DNA from: Melastoma dodecandrum
Taxonomy: Eukaryota; Streptophyta; Magnoliopsida; Myrtales; Melastomataceae
DNA length: 64,000 bases
Assembly (NCBI GenBank): GCA_029817715.1
Contig: JARUPY010000533.1
Location: forward strand, 20,001-84,000
Reading direction: 5' to 3'
Each line of letters opens with the position of its first letter. Positions within the stretch are counted from its first letter, which is position 1. Of this stretch, positions 19,285-30,957 are shown piece after piece. The notes below the pieces were generated by a model. The model was not told where the DNA came from, did not search any database, and saw only the letters and a program-made list of their open reading frames with translations. The translations under genes were made by a program, and so were the position numbers.

Positions 19285-22200
19285 ATGATAGGTTTTTGGA
19301 ATGTTCGGGGTCTAAATGACCCTATACATTGGAAGGAGGTGAGTAATTTTATAAATAGAAATAAAATAGGTATTATGGGGTTGCTGGAAACCAAGATCAG
19401 AAGGTGTTACCACTCTTGTATGAGTCGGAAACTGAATGAGGGATGGAAAAATGTTATGGCTTACGGTGGTAAAGATACTGGACGTATTTGGGTGGTTTGG
19501 AACCCCCTGCAGTGGCGGGTAGATGTGCTGGCGGTGGATTCTCAGTGGGTTCATTGTGCTGTTAAGCGAGTTAGTAGTGATGATGAAATGTATGTCACGT
19601 TTGTGTATGGGGAGAATGAACCAAGTGCTAGGAGTGTACTCTGGCGATTCCTTGAAACGGAAAATGTAAACGGCCTACCATGGTGTGTGATGGGGGATTT
19701 CAATGCCATTAGGAAGCCCTCTGAGAAAAGAGGAGGTTGCTCTCGGTGGACAGAACAGGATGAAGTCTTGGATGACAGCCTGAGGAGAGCGGGTCTGGAT
19801 GACCTCTCCTCGGGTGGGCAGTTCTATACGTGGTCAAATAGGCGAGATCCACCAATTCATTGCAAGTTAGATAGAGTGGTAGTTAATCAGGAATGGCTGG
19901 ACAAATTCAATAATTCAAATGCTTTCTTCCACCTGCCGGCTACTTCTGACCACTCTCCGGGGATGGTGCATTTCCATGATGGATATGTTAGAAAGTCCCC
20001 CTTTAAGTATTTTGAGTTCTGGAAGAATATTCCGGGGTACCAGGAGACTGTAAGCTTTGCGTGGAATATAAATTATCATGGCACCAGGATGTATATCCTC
20101 TGCATGAAGCTGAAAGAGGCAAAGCTTAGACTAAAGTCTTTCAACAAAAATAATGCCTATGGGATCTCTGTGAAGGTCTCCATGGCTCGAGAGGAACTTC
20201 AACACTGGCAGAGGGTAAACCTGGTGAACCCTGTATCGGACTCTATACAGAAGGAGAAAGAAGCAAACACTAAATGGTCCATGCTAGCCAGATTGGAGGA
20301 AAGTTTCTTAAGGCATAAATCTAGAGTCCGATGGTTGAAATTGGGAGATAGAAATAACGCCTATTTCTCCAGAAGCATGATGGTAAGGAGGAACACAAAC
20401 AACATTGTGTCTCTGATAAATGCAGAGGGTGAGGTACTTATTGGGAATGACCAGATTGTCCAGGAAATTGTTGATCATTTCAGCATTCTCTATGGCCTCC
20501 TCTGCTACGACCTCCAATGACTACCAACATAGATTACAGGGGTTGGTGCAGACTAGAGTAAATGCTATGCAATGTCAATTACTTCAAGGCCAGGTTGAGG
20601 AAGATGAAATTGCTAGGGCCCTCTCGTCTCTTAAAAAGGGGAAAGCTCCGGGACCTGATGGGTTCCCGCCAGAATTTTTTCTTGCATCGTGGGACATGCT
20701 GCGCACTGATTTCATTGGAGCAGTAAAGGAATTTTTCGCAAATGGACGCATGTTGAGACAGCTTAATGTCTCTGCGATCACTCTGGTGCCCAAGATGAAA
20801 AATGTGACTAGGGTCTCTGACTATAGACCGATTTCATGCTGTAACACAGTATACAAGTGTATATCGAAGATCCTCGCGGATAGGCTTAGAATTATTATTG
20901 GAACCCTGGTTGGGCCAGCTCAATCCGCATTTATTCCTAGAAGGAAGATCGTGGATAACATTATGTTAGCCCAGGAGCTAATCCCTGGGTATGGTGCTAA
21001 AAGAGGTCCGAAGGGCTGTGTGATGCAAATGGATATTGCTAAGGCATTTGACTCTTTGGAGTGGCCGTTTATCAGATCTGTACTGATAGCTTTTGACTTC
21101 CCGTCTAATTTCATAAATTGGGTCATGGAGTGCATTTCAACCCCGACATCCTCTATCTATATCAATGGGGAACTGCATGGTTTCATTAAACACAATAGAG
21201 GTCTTAGGCAGGGTGACCCGCTATCCCCATACTTGTTTGTGTTGAGTATGGAAATGCTCTCAGGATACTTGAGGGAAGCTGCACAAATGCCAAGCTTTAA
21301 ATCACACTGGAGATGCGAAAAGACGCTGATTACACATCTATTCTTTGCGGATGATATTCTCCTCTTTACTAGGCCGGATATTGAGTCCATCTCAACTATT
21401 ATGAATGTGATGAATGACTTTGCATCATCCTCGGGCCTCTTTGTTAGTAGACTGAAGAGTAAGTTCTATCTATCCAAGTCTGCTGAGGAGAAGGGGCTGG
21501 AGATCTCAGAGGCAACTGGCCTTTCTAAAGGCGAGCTTCCTTTCAGATATCTTGGTGTACCCCTTTCAGCAAATAAGCTAACCTATCTGGATTGTATGCC
21601 ACTGATTGATGCGATTGCAAGGAAAATTAAGGGCTGGTCGGAAAAGAGCTTGTGGTATGCGGGTAGAGTCCTCTTGATACATTCGGTGTTGTTTGCTATG
21701 CAAACGTACTGGTCTCTGGTTATTCCATTGCCGTGTAGAGTTTGTTATAAGCTGGACTCCTTGATGTCGAATTTTCTATGGTCAAATGGTATAGCCAAAG
21801 TCAAATGGAGCGAAGTTTGTAAGCCCAAAAGTGAAGGGGGTCTTGGCCTGAAAAGGCCTCTACTATGGAACAGAATAGCTATGCAAAAGCAACTTTGGAA
21901 TATTTTGGAGGGAGAGGAGAGCAACATATGGATCATGTGGGTAAAGCAAAACAAGCTGAAGGGCCAGTCCATCTGGACGATTAAAAAGTCCTCGAACTAC
22001 TCCTGGATGTGGAAGAATATCCTGGCAACGAGACATCTCATGAGATCTTTGATATCATGGAAGATGGGTGATGGTAGCCGTATATCCTTTTGGGAGGACA
22101 ACTGGACGGGGAAGGGGGCTGTTAGAAGTATGGTCTCTGTGGATGAAGTTGCTGCCTCATGCATTGTTCCATCAGCCTCGGTCAAAGATGTGCTTAATTC

Positions 22201-22825
22201 CAATGAATGGAAGTCCTTTTTGGAAGGAAAGCAGGTGGGGAGACCTATGCATATATTTAACACGCTTGGTAATGTCTTATCCAGCATCCCCTGCCCCAGG
22301 GATGGCACTATTGATTCGCCCCTCTGGAGGGGGGGAATCTTTACTATATCAAAGGCTTGGGCATTTCTGACATGGGGTGGCCCTACAATCCATTGGTCGT
22401 CCTGGATCTGGCAAAAGGACCTCCCGCCGAGAGTCTCTTTTGTATTATGGATGATGGCTAAAGGGAGATTGAGAACTGGGGATTTCTGGCACAAGATTGG
22501 ATTATTGGACTCTCCATTATGTATAACTTGCAAGACTACTATAGAGACTACGGATCATGCGATCTTCCAATGTCCAAAGGTGAAGAAAATCTGGAAGCTG
22601 ATTGCAAGGGAAACTGAATTTAATGGATGGCCGTATACGTGTGAGGATGCATTGCCGCTGCTGGGACAGCTCTGGAAAGCGAAAGGAGGAAGGAACATCG
22701 TCAGAATATGCATGCTCGCTATCTACCATATATGGATTGAGAGATGCAGGGCAGTTAATGGAGGTGCAACACTTGGAATATGGTCAATTGTCCTTGCAGT
22801 TACTGGCTCAATGCGAACCCTGTGA
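19285..22825 (+). pseudogene. LINE-3 ORF2 (APE, RT, zf-RVT), one frameshift
   Basis: Complete L1-type ORF2 broken by a single frameshift near 20495, between the endonuclease and the RT. The APE part has MIGFWNVRGLND, LLETK, MGDFNAI and TSDHSPG. The RT part has the full fingers region that LINE-2 lacks (RIIIGTLVGPAQ before AFIPRRK), MQMDIAKAFDSLEW, GLRQGDPLSPYLF and catalytic FADD. The zf-RVT region (CITCKTTIETTDH, then C) is near 22520-22575. Both catalytic domains look sound, so this copy best shows the ancestral RT of the ORF3-bearing lineage. ORF3 starts about 145 bp downstream. Confidence 0.9.
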
Positions 22826-22970
22826 TAATGGTGGGAGTTGATGGGGGCTGGTACTCTATTTTGAAGGTGATGCCAGTTAATGGAGATGGGGATTGGCGCT
22901 CTACTTTGAAGATTGCGATTGGAGTTTCTCTCCGTGTGGGGCCCATTTCCTTTTTTGGGCCGGTTTTTAA

Positions 22971-25804
22971 ATGTTCAAATGTAAGGGAGCAAATGGTTCC
23001 TCAATCCTTTCGGAGGAGTTAGGGCACAGTTGTGGAATCGAGGACTCTGAAGCAAGTATGTGGAGTGACAGGCGCCGGAGAAGAGCTGCTAGGTCGGGTA
23101 TGTTGCCTTCGCAGCCTGGGGGAAGTGGGTCTGCTCCCCAAGGAAATGATGATGCTAGCCCGTCGCGGCGTACGCGGAGTGGCATTCGTCGGGGAAGAGC
23201 GGCTTTTAGAAATGCACGAGGATCCGGGCGGAGGCGCTGGGAGCCGAATGTGGATGTGACCGAGGAAGGGTCGGTGGCGGAGGAGCGTGCTGCCCAGCAG
23301 GAACATTTTGACCAAGGGTGGACTCAGCCTGACGAGGCCATGCGAGGGGTCAGTAGCTCTGATGATTTGGATGACCAAGTGGATGCTCAGCAACAAGACA
23401 ACCTTCGGCGGAAGCAAAAGGGGAAGCAGATTGCTGAAGAAGTAGACACACCAACTCCCTCCCCGCCCTCTTCAAGCTCTGAAACGGATTCAGATTTTGA
23501 GGTAACGGATTCCAACACCTACTGTACTTTGTACAAGAGTGGTAAGTATGTTGCGCATAAGGAGGAGGCCCTTCTACCGGGTATTGTTGAGAAAACTGGA
23601 GTTAGGGTTAAGCTGGAATGGAGAGAGTCGGATGCATCTGTCTGGATTCGGCGCGCTCCGGATTGGTTTTGTTTCGCTAAACCAGGCTTCCCTGAGTTTG
23701 CAAGGACTGGGCAGGCTGCATCCAAAGATATTATACCTAGACGGAGTTCGCTTAAGAGAAAGGTGGCCGACTGGTTTATGAACGTGGCTAGGAAAAAGAG
23801 ACGTCTCGATAGGAAGGCAAGAACTGATTGGGTGAAAAGATGTGTTCTTGTTCAAAACAAAGGAACACAGACTGATGGCTTCCTGGGTGAAATGGAGGTG
23901 GAGACTGTGATGGAGGCTATGGTTCAAAAGCTGGACTTATCTGAGAACGCCCAGGCTGCAGAGAGCGCATTGGGGACAGGCGCTGCTGTTGTGATAGAAG
24001 GGGAAAATGTAGCGACCGGGAAGTTGCCAGACGCACTCCAAACTCTCCTAGGAATCCAGGATTCTCCGGATAGTCATCGGTTGCCGTTGGAACACGATGA
24101 CCACCAGGACTACAGTGTGGTGAATGTGCCTCTCGTAGTTCTTCGATAGCACCAGGATCACGTGGGGGGGAGGACGAAAGGAATAACTCAGCCCACCTAG
24201 ATGTACCTGAAAATGGGCAAAATGTGGGTGATGACGAGAAGTTGAAGGAAGCTGAGGATGTTATTATTCTGGGATGGAAGGAGACGGTTAGGGCTGAGAT
24301 GCCGGAAGGTGATCGGGTAGAAACGCATCCGGAGGAAGCAGCAGCCTCGAGCTCCTATGAAACCAACAACCTTGAATATTCCCTGAGGAATCTGATGGAT
24401 AAAATTATGGAGAACTTTGATGATCTGGATGCGGACCAAAAACTTATCCAAGTCCAGGCACTAAAGTTTATTATTGAGCATGTGGCCAGTCCCTCGGAGG
24501 AGACTTCTCGTCTACTGCAATTCATGACACAGCTTATTCAAAAAGCTCTTCAGGAAAGCCCTAGGATGCCGGAGGTTGCGGAGGGAGGGTCACTAAACCT
24601 GCTTCACCTTGTCACTGCGACAGTGGATGGCTTTGAAGAGTTGGATGAGGAAGTTAGACTCATCCGCTGTCAGGCGATGAAGTTTATCCTTGAAAACTTT
24701 TATATTCTGAGTGCAGAGTTTGCAAACCTTCTGCACAAACTGACAGTCAGGGTGAGGGATGAAGCGCACAGGAAGTTCATTTGCCTTTACGGGATTGGTG
24801 TCGGTGACCATCTGCAGCAGGCCGCTGGGCTGGAACGTGAAGCAATGCAGGAATATCGGAATCGTTTTCAGCAGGATGTTGCTCTTCTTAGGCTGGACGA
24901 ACGGATCCTTGGTTTGAGACTGCAACTTCGAATGATGAAATCTGCACAGAAAGGCCTGGTGAATGTTGAAGACATTTCTGCTAAAAAGAAGGAGTTTTGT
25001 GATTTGGCTGAGGAATGGAGGGTGGCAGTATAGGCAAAACAAGAGCCCCTGAAAAGGGAAATGAAGAATTGGCATGATGCGATAGATAGACTGGCCCAGG
25101 ATGCAGAAGATTTGAGGATTACTGATATGCATCTTACAGGATCCTATCCCTGCGCTGCTGAACCTGTATATAAACCTGCTGCTGTACTGGTTTATGAGAT
25201 GCCTGTACATCCTGTTGTCCCCCAGACAGTTCATGGCGTTGAGCTGCAGTCTCCGGGTGTGACTGGCAAGGAGGCAAACTTTGTGCCTGGGGATGCTCAA
25301 ACTGCCATTGATACTGGTCTGCATGGACTGCCGCCTGGAACTCCGACCTCCCCGGGACCTGATACTTGTTTCAGTAATATCATAACCATGATTTATGAGA
25401 AGGTGGAGGACCCTGCCAACCGACCTCCAGCCCTTAAACAGCCCCTGCTGCGATCAATTGCGCAGGACCTGTGGGAAATTCGGAATGAATCTAACAAAGC
25501 AGCAAGAAGAAACAAATGTAAGGCGCTCAGAGACAATATTGTACAGCTTGATGGGGTGGCTGATTTCCTAGCTGGACTGCATGAGGTGCTGCTTAGCAAG
25601 GCTGAGGAAGAAGCGAGCCGAGCTGAGGAAGCAAATCAAGACCCGCTCCCTTTCTTCTCCTTTGGCCCACCACATGACGATCAGGATACATCTTTTGATG
25701 ACACCCCTCCGGAGGGAGATGGAGAGGATGACTGTTGGAGTGATGGTAGTCGTGGCTTCTTCGAGGCCCGGAGTTCAGAGGATCATGGTTCCTCGAGTGA
25801 ATGA
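22971..25804 (+). pseudogene. LINE-3 ORF3, unknown protein with repeated helical segments
   Basis: The longest ORF3 of the window, about 940 codons, with one frameshift near 24122 and one TAG at 25031-25033. Family not recognised. Features in order: an Arg-rich N-terminus (SDRRRRRAA), acidic region, conserved domain (VTDSNTYCTLY, then RVKLEWRESDASVWIRR, 23500-23690), basic KKRRLDRK, the motif KGTQTDG (23859-23879), two similar helical segments (24371-24545 and 24592-24775), a coiled coil with LLRLDERILGLRLQLRMM, and a third related segment (25372-25600) ending LHEVLLSKAEEEA. The C-terminus is acidic and ends SSEDHGSSSE, like LINE-7. The first ATG gives a weak N-terminus; ATG 23058 is an alternative start. 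Confidence 0.8.
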
Positions 25805-25983
25805 GCATGCTCCTGCATTGGCCCTCTATGCAGTACTTTTGGTTTCTGAACTATGAACCTATTTTATTTTGGTGCAGCCCTTAGGAATTAATCGCTAACT
25901 TTTTGGATAATGTTGCTTAGTTTGGTAGGCTGCTGGACTAACCATGTACATCATGGGGGTTATGGGCTTCCCTAGGTCATGTA

Positions 25984-25997
25984 TAGCCTTCGGGCTA
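25984..25997 (+). other. 3'-UTR stem-loop with UUCG loop
   Basis: TAGCC and GGCTA pair around TTCG, the stable UUCG tetraloop closed by C-G. The tail begins about 28 bp downstream. LINE-7 has the same 5-bp stem at 44544-44557 with loop TGTG. It may be the RT recognition element of this subfamily; that is inference. Confidence 0.55.
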
Positions 25998-26042
25998 CCT
26001 TTATTTTAAATGAATTTTATTGACCAAAAAAAAAAAAAAAAA

Positions 26043-26065
26043 CCTGAACCCCGAACCCTGAACCC
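26043..26065 (+). repeat. Variant telomere spacer (CCTGAA/CCCCGAA)
   Basis: A short run of CCTGAAC, CCCGAA and CCCTGAA units joins the LINE-3 tail to LINE-4. The variants match the CCCTGAA block at 3560-3972. Confidence 0.8.
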
Positions 26066-26086
26066 CCACGTCAGTTGCCACGTCTG

Positions 26087-26292
26087 CGGCCACGTCAGCA
26101 GAGAGCACAGTCAGCAGCGCCACGTCATCAGATGACGTCATCGGATGACGTCAGCAGATCGGGTCGGGCTTCAGATGGGCCGGAATGTGGGCCCACGTCA
26201 GCGGCCACGTCAGCAGAGAGCACAGTCAGCAGCGCCACGTCATCGGATGACGTCAGCAGATCGGGTCGGGCTTCAGATGGGCCGGAATGTGG
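26087..26292 (+). repeat. Tandem duplication in LINE-4 leader, ~115-bp unit, with TGACG motifs
   Basis: Two copies start at 26087 and 26202, each running from CGGCCACGTCAGCAGAGAGC to GGGCCGGAATGTGG; the second lacks about 13 bp. Each contains the palindrome TGACGTCA or its half-site TGACG, the core of bZIP (TGA/CRE-type) sites, and CACGTCA motifs. GC-rich TGGGCC-containing sequence follows to about 26400. This is probably part of the lineage-C promoter region. Confidence 0.75.
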
Positions 26293-26637
26293 ACCCGGTA
26301 GGTGGGCCGGTTGTGGGCCCGGTTGGTGGGCCCGGAGTGGGCCGGGTCAGTGGGCCCGGATTGGGCCCGGACGGGGGGGCCGGGAGTGGGCCAACCACAT
26401 GCCGGTCAACGGCTCTGCCGGCCGGTCAACGCGGGCGGTCAACGAAATTCCGATCAACCGGCCGGTTCAGGCGGACCGGTCCACCCAGACCGGTTCAGTC
26501 CGGTTCAGTCAGGCCGGTCAGGCCGGTCAACGCCGGTCAACGGCCGGCCGGCGACTTTTACAGGCAGTTTTCCTGCGACTTTCCCCCAGGCTTCCTATGC
26601 TGCGGGGCCTTCTTCTGGGGTGCTTCCGACATCAGAT

Positions 26638-28035
26638 ATGGCTGGTTTTGACCGTGATCTACGTTCTAAATCTTTTGCTGAGACTGTTCGGTCTTCCCGC
26701 CCGAAAGTGAAGCGAGTTCAGGTTGCTTTCGGTTCATATGGGAGCCTGATCATGCCGTTAGAGGTGGCGGAGGAGGGTAAGCGCTTATGGAAGAATACTC
26801 TGATTGGATACATCATTGGTCGTCGTCTGCCTATTAAGGTTATCAGCAGAACAGCTCGTCTCCTTTGGAATAAACAGGGCCTTCTGGATGTATGCGGAGT
26901 AGGACCTGGTATGTTTCTCATGCGCTTTGATTCTGACGAATCTTTTGATGCTATCTTGGAGCGAAGTGACTGGCACATTGTTGGTATTCCGATGGTGCTT
27001 CGGCGTTGGACTCCTGGCACCTCTATGGAGGCATTTGAGCCGAAGCTCCTTCCTTTATGGGTCAGATTGCGGAATATTCCTGTCGAGTTCTTTCATTGGA
27101 ACGGAGTGCAGTATATCGCGAGTGGTTTGGGAGTTCCTCTGCGCATTGATGCTAGGTCCTTTTCTCGAGGCAGTGTGGGCAGTGCTAGGGTGCAGATTGA
27201 GTTTGATGCCTCGTTGGACCTGCGCCAGTCTCTGAGGATTACTGATGTAGAGGGCCTGAGTCGGGAAATTCAGATTGCTTATGAATTTCAGCCGCCGCGC
27301 TGTCAGTCCTGCTGTGTATTTGGCCATGGTTTTGAGCGTTGTCCACAGAATCCGGAGGCGGCTACTCGTACTGCTAAGCCAGTGGATAGGAGGTCTAGGA
27401 GGACCCGTGTACAGAGGCGGGCTGCTGTGGATTCTCGAGATGGATTCATGGATGCGGGTGCTCCGGGGACCCGTGTGCCCGGGCCGCAGCTTACTACACC
27501 TATTCCCAGGGTACCAGAGGTGATTGAACGCTCAGTAAATGCCTTTCAGGCATTACAGGATGCTGATGAGGAGGGAGAGATACGGCCTGATATCACGATT
27601 GGAGAGGAGGGTGTTGCTGGGGTAGAGTTGGTACACGACCTTGTAGATATGGATGCATTGGGAGACCCCTCTCGTGCTATTGTTCTGTATGAGGGACAGA
27701 CGGATCTGACTGATGTTACCCCGTCGGAGGAGGAGCGACTAGATGCTCTGGCACTCACTGTTGTTACTGAGCTTCCATCTGATAAGGGGAAGCAGTAGGT
27801 TGTACAGGCTGGGTCTTCTGAGTCCTTGGGTAGTTGTGCTCTGAACAAGGAGAAATCCTTGAGTTCTGATTTTTATGCGGACATGCGTGCTTATGGAGAT
27901 GATACTGCTGATGTTGATTCTCGTCCTTCGTCTAAGTTGACGAAGAAAGAGAAGAAAAAGGAAAAGCAGGCTAAGCAGGTTCAGGAGGCGCCGCCACTGG
28001 TGCCTTCTTGGAGGTCCCGTGGGGCCTCTAGGTGA
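26638..28035 (+). pseudogene. LINE-4 ORF1, one nonsense codon
   Basis: Lineage-C ORF1 of about 465 codons. The start is taken as the ATG of MAGFDRDLRSKSF because LINE-5 (32214) and LINE-9 (52443) share it; the frame is also open upstream to 26302 through GC-rich leader without another ATG. The DUF4283-like region (SDWHIVGIPMVLRRW; IPVEFFHWNGVQYIASGLG) and the CCHC knuckle CQSCCVFGH are present. A CAG-to-TAG change at 27796-27798 truncates the protein before the conserved C-terminus (LGSCALNKEKSLSSDFY and a Lys-rich tail). The ORF2 start lies 11 bp after the stop. Confidence 0.88.
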
Positions 28036-28046
28036 TTTGTTGATTT

Positions 28047-30939
28047 ATGATGATGCCTATGTTCGGAGCGTGGAATGTGCGCGGCTTCAATGACCCCTTA
28101 CATGTCAGCGAGGTTCGCAGGCTCATTTCCATTCATAGGTTATCTTTGTTTGCTCTTCTTGAGACTGGGGTGCGGGCTTCGGTTGAATCGCGGAGTCAGA
28201 GTGCGTTCTTATCTTCTTGGAGATATGTAGTTGCCCATGGTGCATCTGTGACTGGAAGGATTTGGGTTTGTTGGGTTCCCTCTCGTGTACAGGTGGACGT
28301 GGCTGATATTAACCCTCAGTGGGTGCATGGACGAATCGTAGGGATGATGTCATTCTCCGGAACTTGGATAGGGTGATGGTGAACATGCGATGGTTGAGCG
28401 ACTTCTCAGATTCTTTGGCCCGGCTTTTTACTCCTGGTTGCTCGGATCATTCTCCGTGCTTAGTGTGGCTCATGCAGAGAACACAGGGGTGCCGTGTTCC
28501 GTTCAAGTTCTTTGAATTCTGGATTTAGGGTTTAGGGATGAGACTATCCGGTATTTCAGCATGTTATTCACAGCGGTTCCGCGAACAGCATCGATTGATA
28601 GGGATATGATACGGGAGGTTTTATCTGGGACTGTGTCGTCAGAGCAGTCTGTTGCCCTGGTGGCCCCTGTTTCTGTGGAGGAGGTGCGCAAGGCGATGTT
28701 TCAGCTTGGCCGTCACAAGGCACCTGGACCGGATGGATATACGGCAGAGTTCTTCAGGGGATCCTGGGAGGTTGTGGGAGCGCTGGTTACGGAGGCAGTG
28801 CAGGATTTTTTTACTCGGGGTCGTCTTCTTCGTGAGGCGAATACCACTATTATATCGCCCATTCCGAAGAAAGCGAATCCGACGGCATTAACGGATTTCA
28901 GGCCTATCTCGTGTTGTAACACGGTGTACAAGTGCATTACTCGTATACTGGCGACGCGAGTTAGGGAGGTGCTTCCTGGTATCATAGGTTCTGAGCAGTC
29001 GGCGTTTATACCCGGACGACGCATTGTGGATAACATTATGGTAGCACACGAGATCATTAGGGGCTATCATACGGAGAGGAGTCCCCCGCGGTGTGCATTG
29101 AAGATTGATATCCATAAGGCATATGACTCGGTCGAGTGGGATTTCTTACGGGCGGTACTGGAGTGTTTCGGTTTTCCGAGTTCGTTCATCTGGCTCATCA
29201 TGGAGTGTGTAACTACGGCCAGATTCTCTATCAGCATTAACGGGGAGCTACAGGGTTTCTTCAGTAGTTCCAGGGGCCTTCGTCAGGGATGCCCTTTGTC
29301 GCCGTATCTCTTTGTGATGGTCATGGAAGTATTATCTGGCATGTTGAGGAAGACTGCGGAGACATCTGATTTTGGATTTCATTCTCGTTGTCGGAAGGTA
29401 CGATTGTCTCACTTATGTTTTCCGGATGATCTTCTCATTTTCTCTGGTGGGAGACCTTCGTCGGTGCGTTGTGTATTGGAGACATTATCTAGATTCGGGG
29501 ATCAATCTGGATTGAGGATAAGCGCACAAAAGAGTGAGATCTTCTTTGGTGGAGTCTCGGGGGATGTGCAGGCGCAGATTCTGGCTGATTCTGGTTTTAC
29601 TCGGGGGGAGTTACCGGTTAGGTATCTTGGAGTGCCCCTTATTACGAGGAGGCTAACCTCGGAGGATTGTTCGCCGTTAGTGGATGCTATTGCTAGCAGG
29701 ATTTGCCACTGGACGAGTAGACACTTATCGTATGCTGGGAGGCTACAGCTAGTGAGCTCGGTACTATTCGCGACTCAGACGTACTGGTCGTCTATATTTC
29801 CACTACCGATGTCGGTTTACAAGCGGCTGGAGCAGCTCATGTCGCGATTTTTGTGGTCGGGTCCATCGATGGACCACCACAAGGCAAAGGTAGCTTGGCA
29901 AACAGTGTGCAGGCCAAAGGAGCAGGGAGGGCTTGGCCTTAAGCAGGTCACAGAGTGGAACCGAGCGGCGATGCTGAAGCACATTTGGCACCTCTTATCG
30001 GATCCAGAGGACTCAGTATGGGCTCGCTGGGCTAGGACGTATCTCTTGAGGGGAGAATCCTTTTGGCAGGCTCGGCAGCCGGATAGGTGCTCCTGGATCT
30101 GGAGACGACTACTGACACTGAGGGACCTTGTTCGACGACTCATTTCCTGGCGCATGGGGGATGGCAGCTGGATTTCCTTCTGGTTTGACACGTGGTCTCC
30201 ATTGGGTCCTTTGGTGGATGTCTTTGGGCGTGAGGATATCGAGCGCTCCAGGATCCCTTCTAGGATCTCAGTGGCGAATTTCTTTGCTGATTCGAATTGG
30301 CGGAGCTACATTGAGGGAGGTGATGTGCGTATTCATCGGCATAGGCGAGCGTGCTTTGACAGATTGCGCGAGCTGCTACCTGCTGGTTGTTATCCATTAT
30401 CAGGTACTTCTGATCGGGTTATCTGGTCTTTACGTCCTGATGGAGATTTTATTATCGCCTCTGCATGGAGACATATCCGTAAGGATCACCAGGTTGTTCC
30501 TTGGGCTAGTTTTATCTGGGCTAAGGGTATGTTGCCGCGGTTCTCGTTCATCCTCTGGTTGGCAGTTCAGGGGAGGCTATACACTTCCGACATGCTATTC
30601 AGCCTAGGGGTTTCATCTTCATCTACATGTGCACTTTGTGGTTCGAGGCGAGAGAGGTTAGACCACCTTTTCTTTACATGCAGTTATTCAGCGGAGGTTT
30701 GGCTGTATACTGTTGGTCGGGATGTTGCGCCGAACTTTCCGCGAAGGTGGTCTGCTATAACTGAGTTGTTGTTCTCGCCGGCTGGGGCCACACTTCGAAG
30801 GCGTCTATCTTTTGTTCGGATGCTTGGAGGATGCGTTTATTACCTATGGATAGAGCAGAACAAGCGCAGGGCTGGCGAGCGTTTGCTTCCTCCTAGGACA
30901 CTTGCCTCACTTATTCTTTCCTCGCTACCTCGGTCGTAG
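28047..30939 (+). pseudogene. LINE-4 ORF2, endonuclease deleted, RT part open
   Basis: The first 94 codons encode the APE start (FGAWNVRGFND) up to INPQWVHG, where a deletion of about 284 bp with a CATG microhomology shifts the frame. A short segment with the SDHSP motif follows, then telomere repeats. From 28561 to 30939 a 792-residue frame covers RT and zf-RVT without a stop. The RT catalytic motif reads FPDD near 29421, where LINE-9 has FADD; proline there would be expected to inactivate the enzyme. The zinc region CALCGSRRERLDHLFFTC is intact near 30630-30680. Confidence 0.88.
28524..28537 (+). repeat. (TTTAGGG)2 filler inside LINE-4 ORF2
   Basis: Two telomere units in G-strand orientation, opposite to the terminal array, sit at the deletion point between the endonuclease end (FEFW) and the RT. 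LINE-5 has a longer version at 34383-34409. The right flank of the undeleted sequence (LINE-9, 55004) begins with GGGATGAG, giving AGGG microhomology. Confidence 0.9.
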
Positions 30940-30957
30940 TGTGATACTTTATTTGGT

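Larger units (their letters stand above)
17431..26042 (+). mobile_element. LINE-3: near-full-length telomeric LINE with three ORFs
   Basis: An 8.6-kb element related to LINE-2 and LINE-7. Only 23 bp of leader remain before the ORF1 ATG at 17454, so it is truncated within the 5' UTR. ORF1, ORF2 and ORF3 are all recognisable over full length, each with at least one frameshift. The 3' UTR (25805-26025) ends in a 17-A tail (26026-26042), the longest of the array, which may mean it is among the younger insertions. A short stem-loop lies 30 bp before the tail. Confidence 0.9.

Noticed and set aside
26075..26710. Overlapping GC-rich frames in the LINE-4 leader (and 31808-32286 in LINE-5)
   Set aside because: The peptides are translations of TGGGCC and GGTCAACG repeats; frames differ between the two copies, and the conserved protein start is the later MAGFDR ATG.
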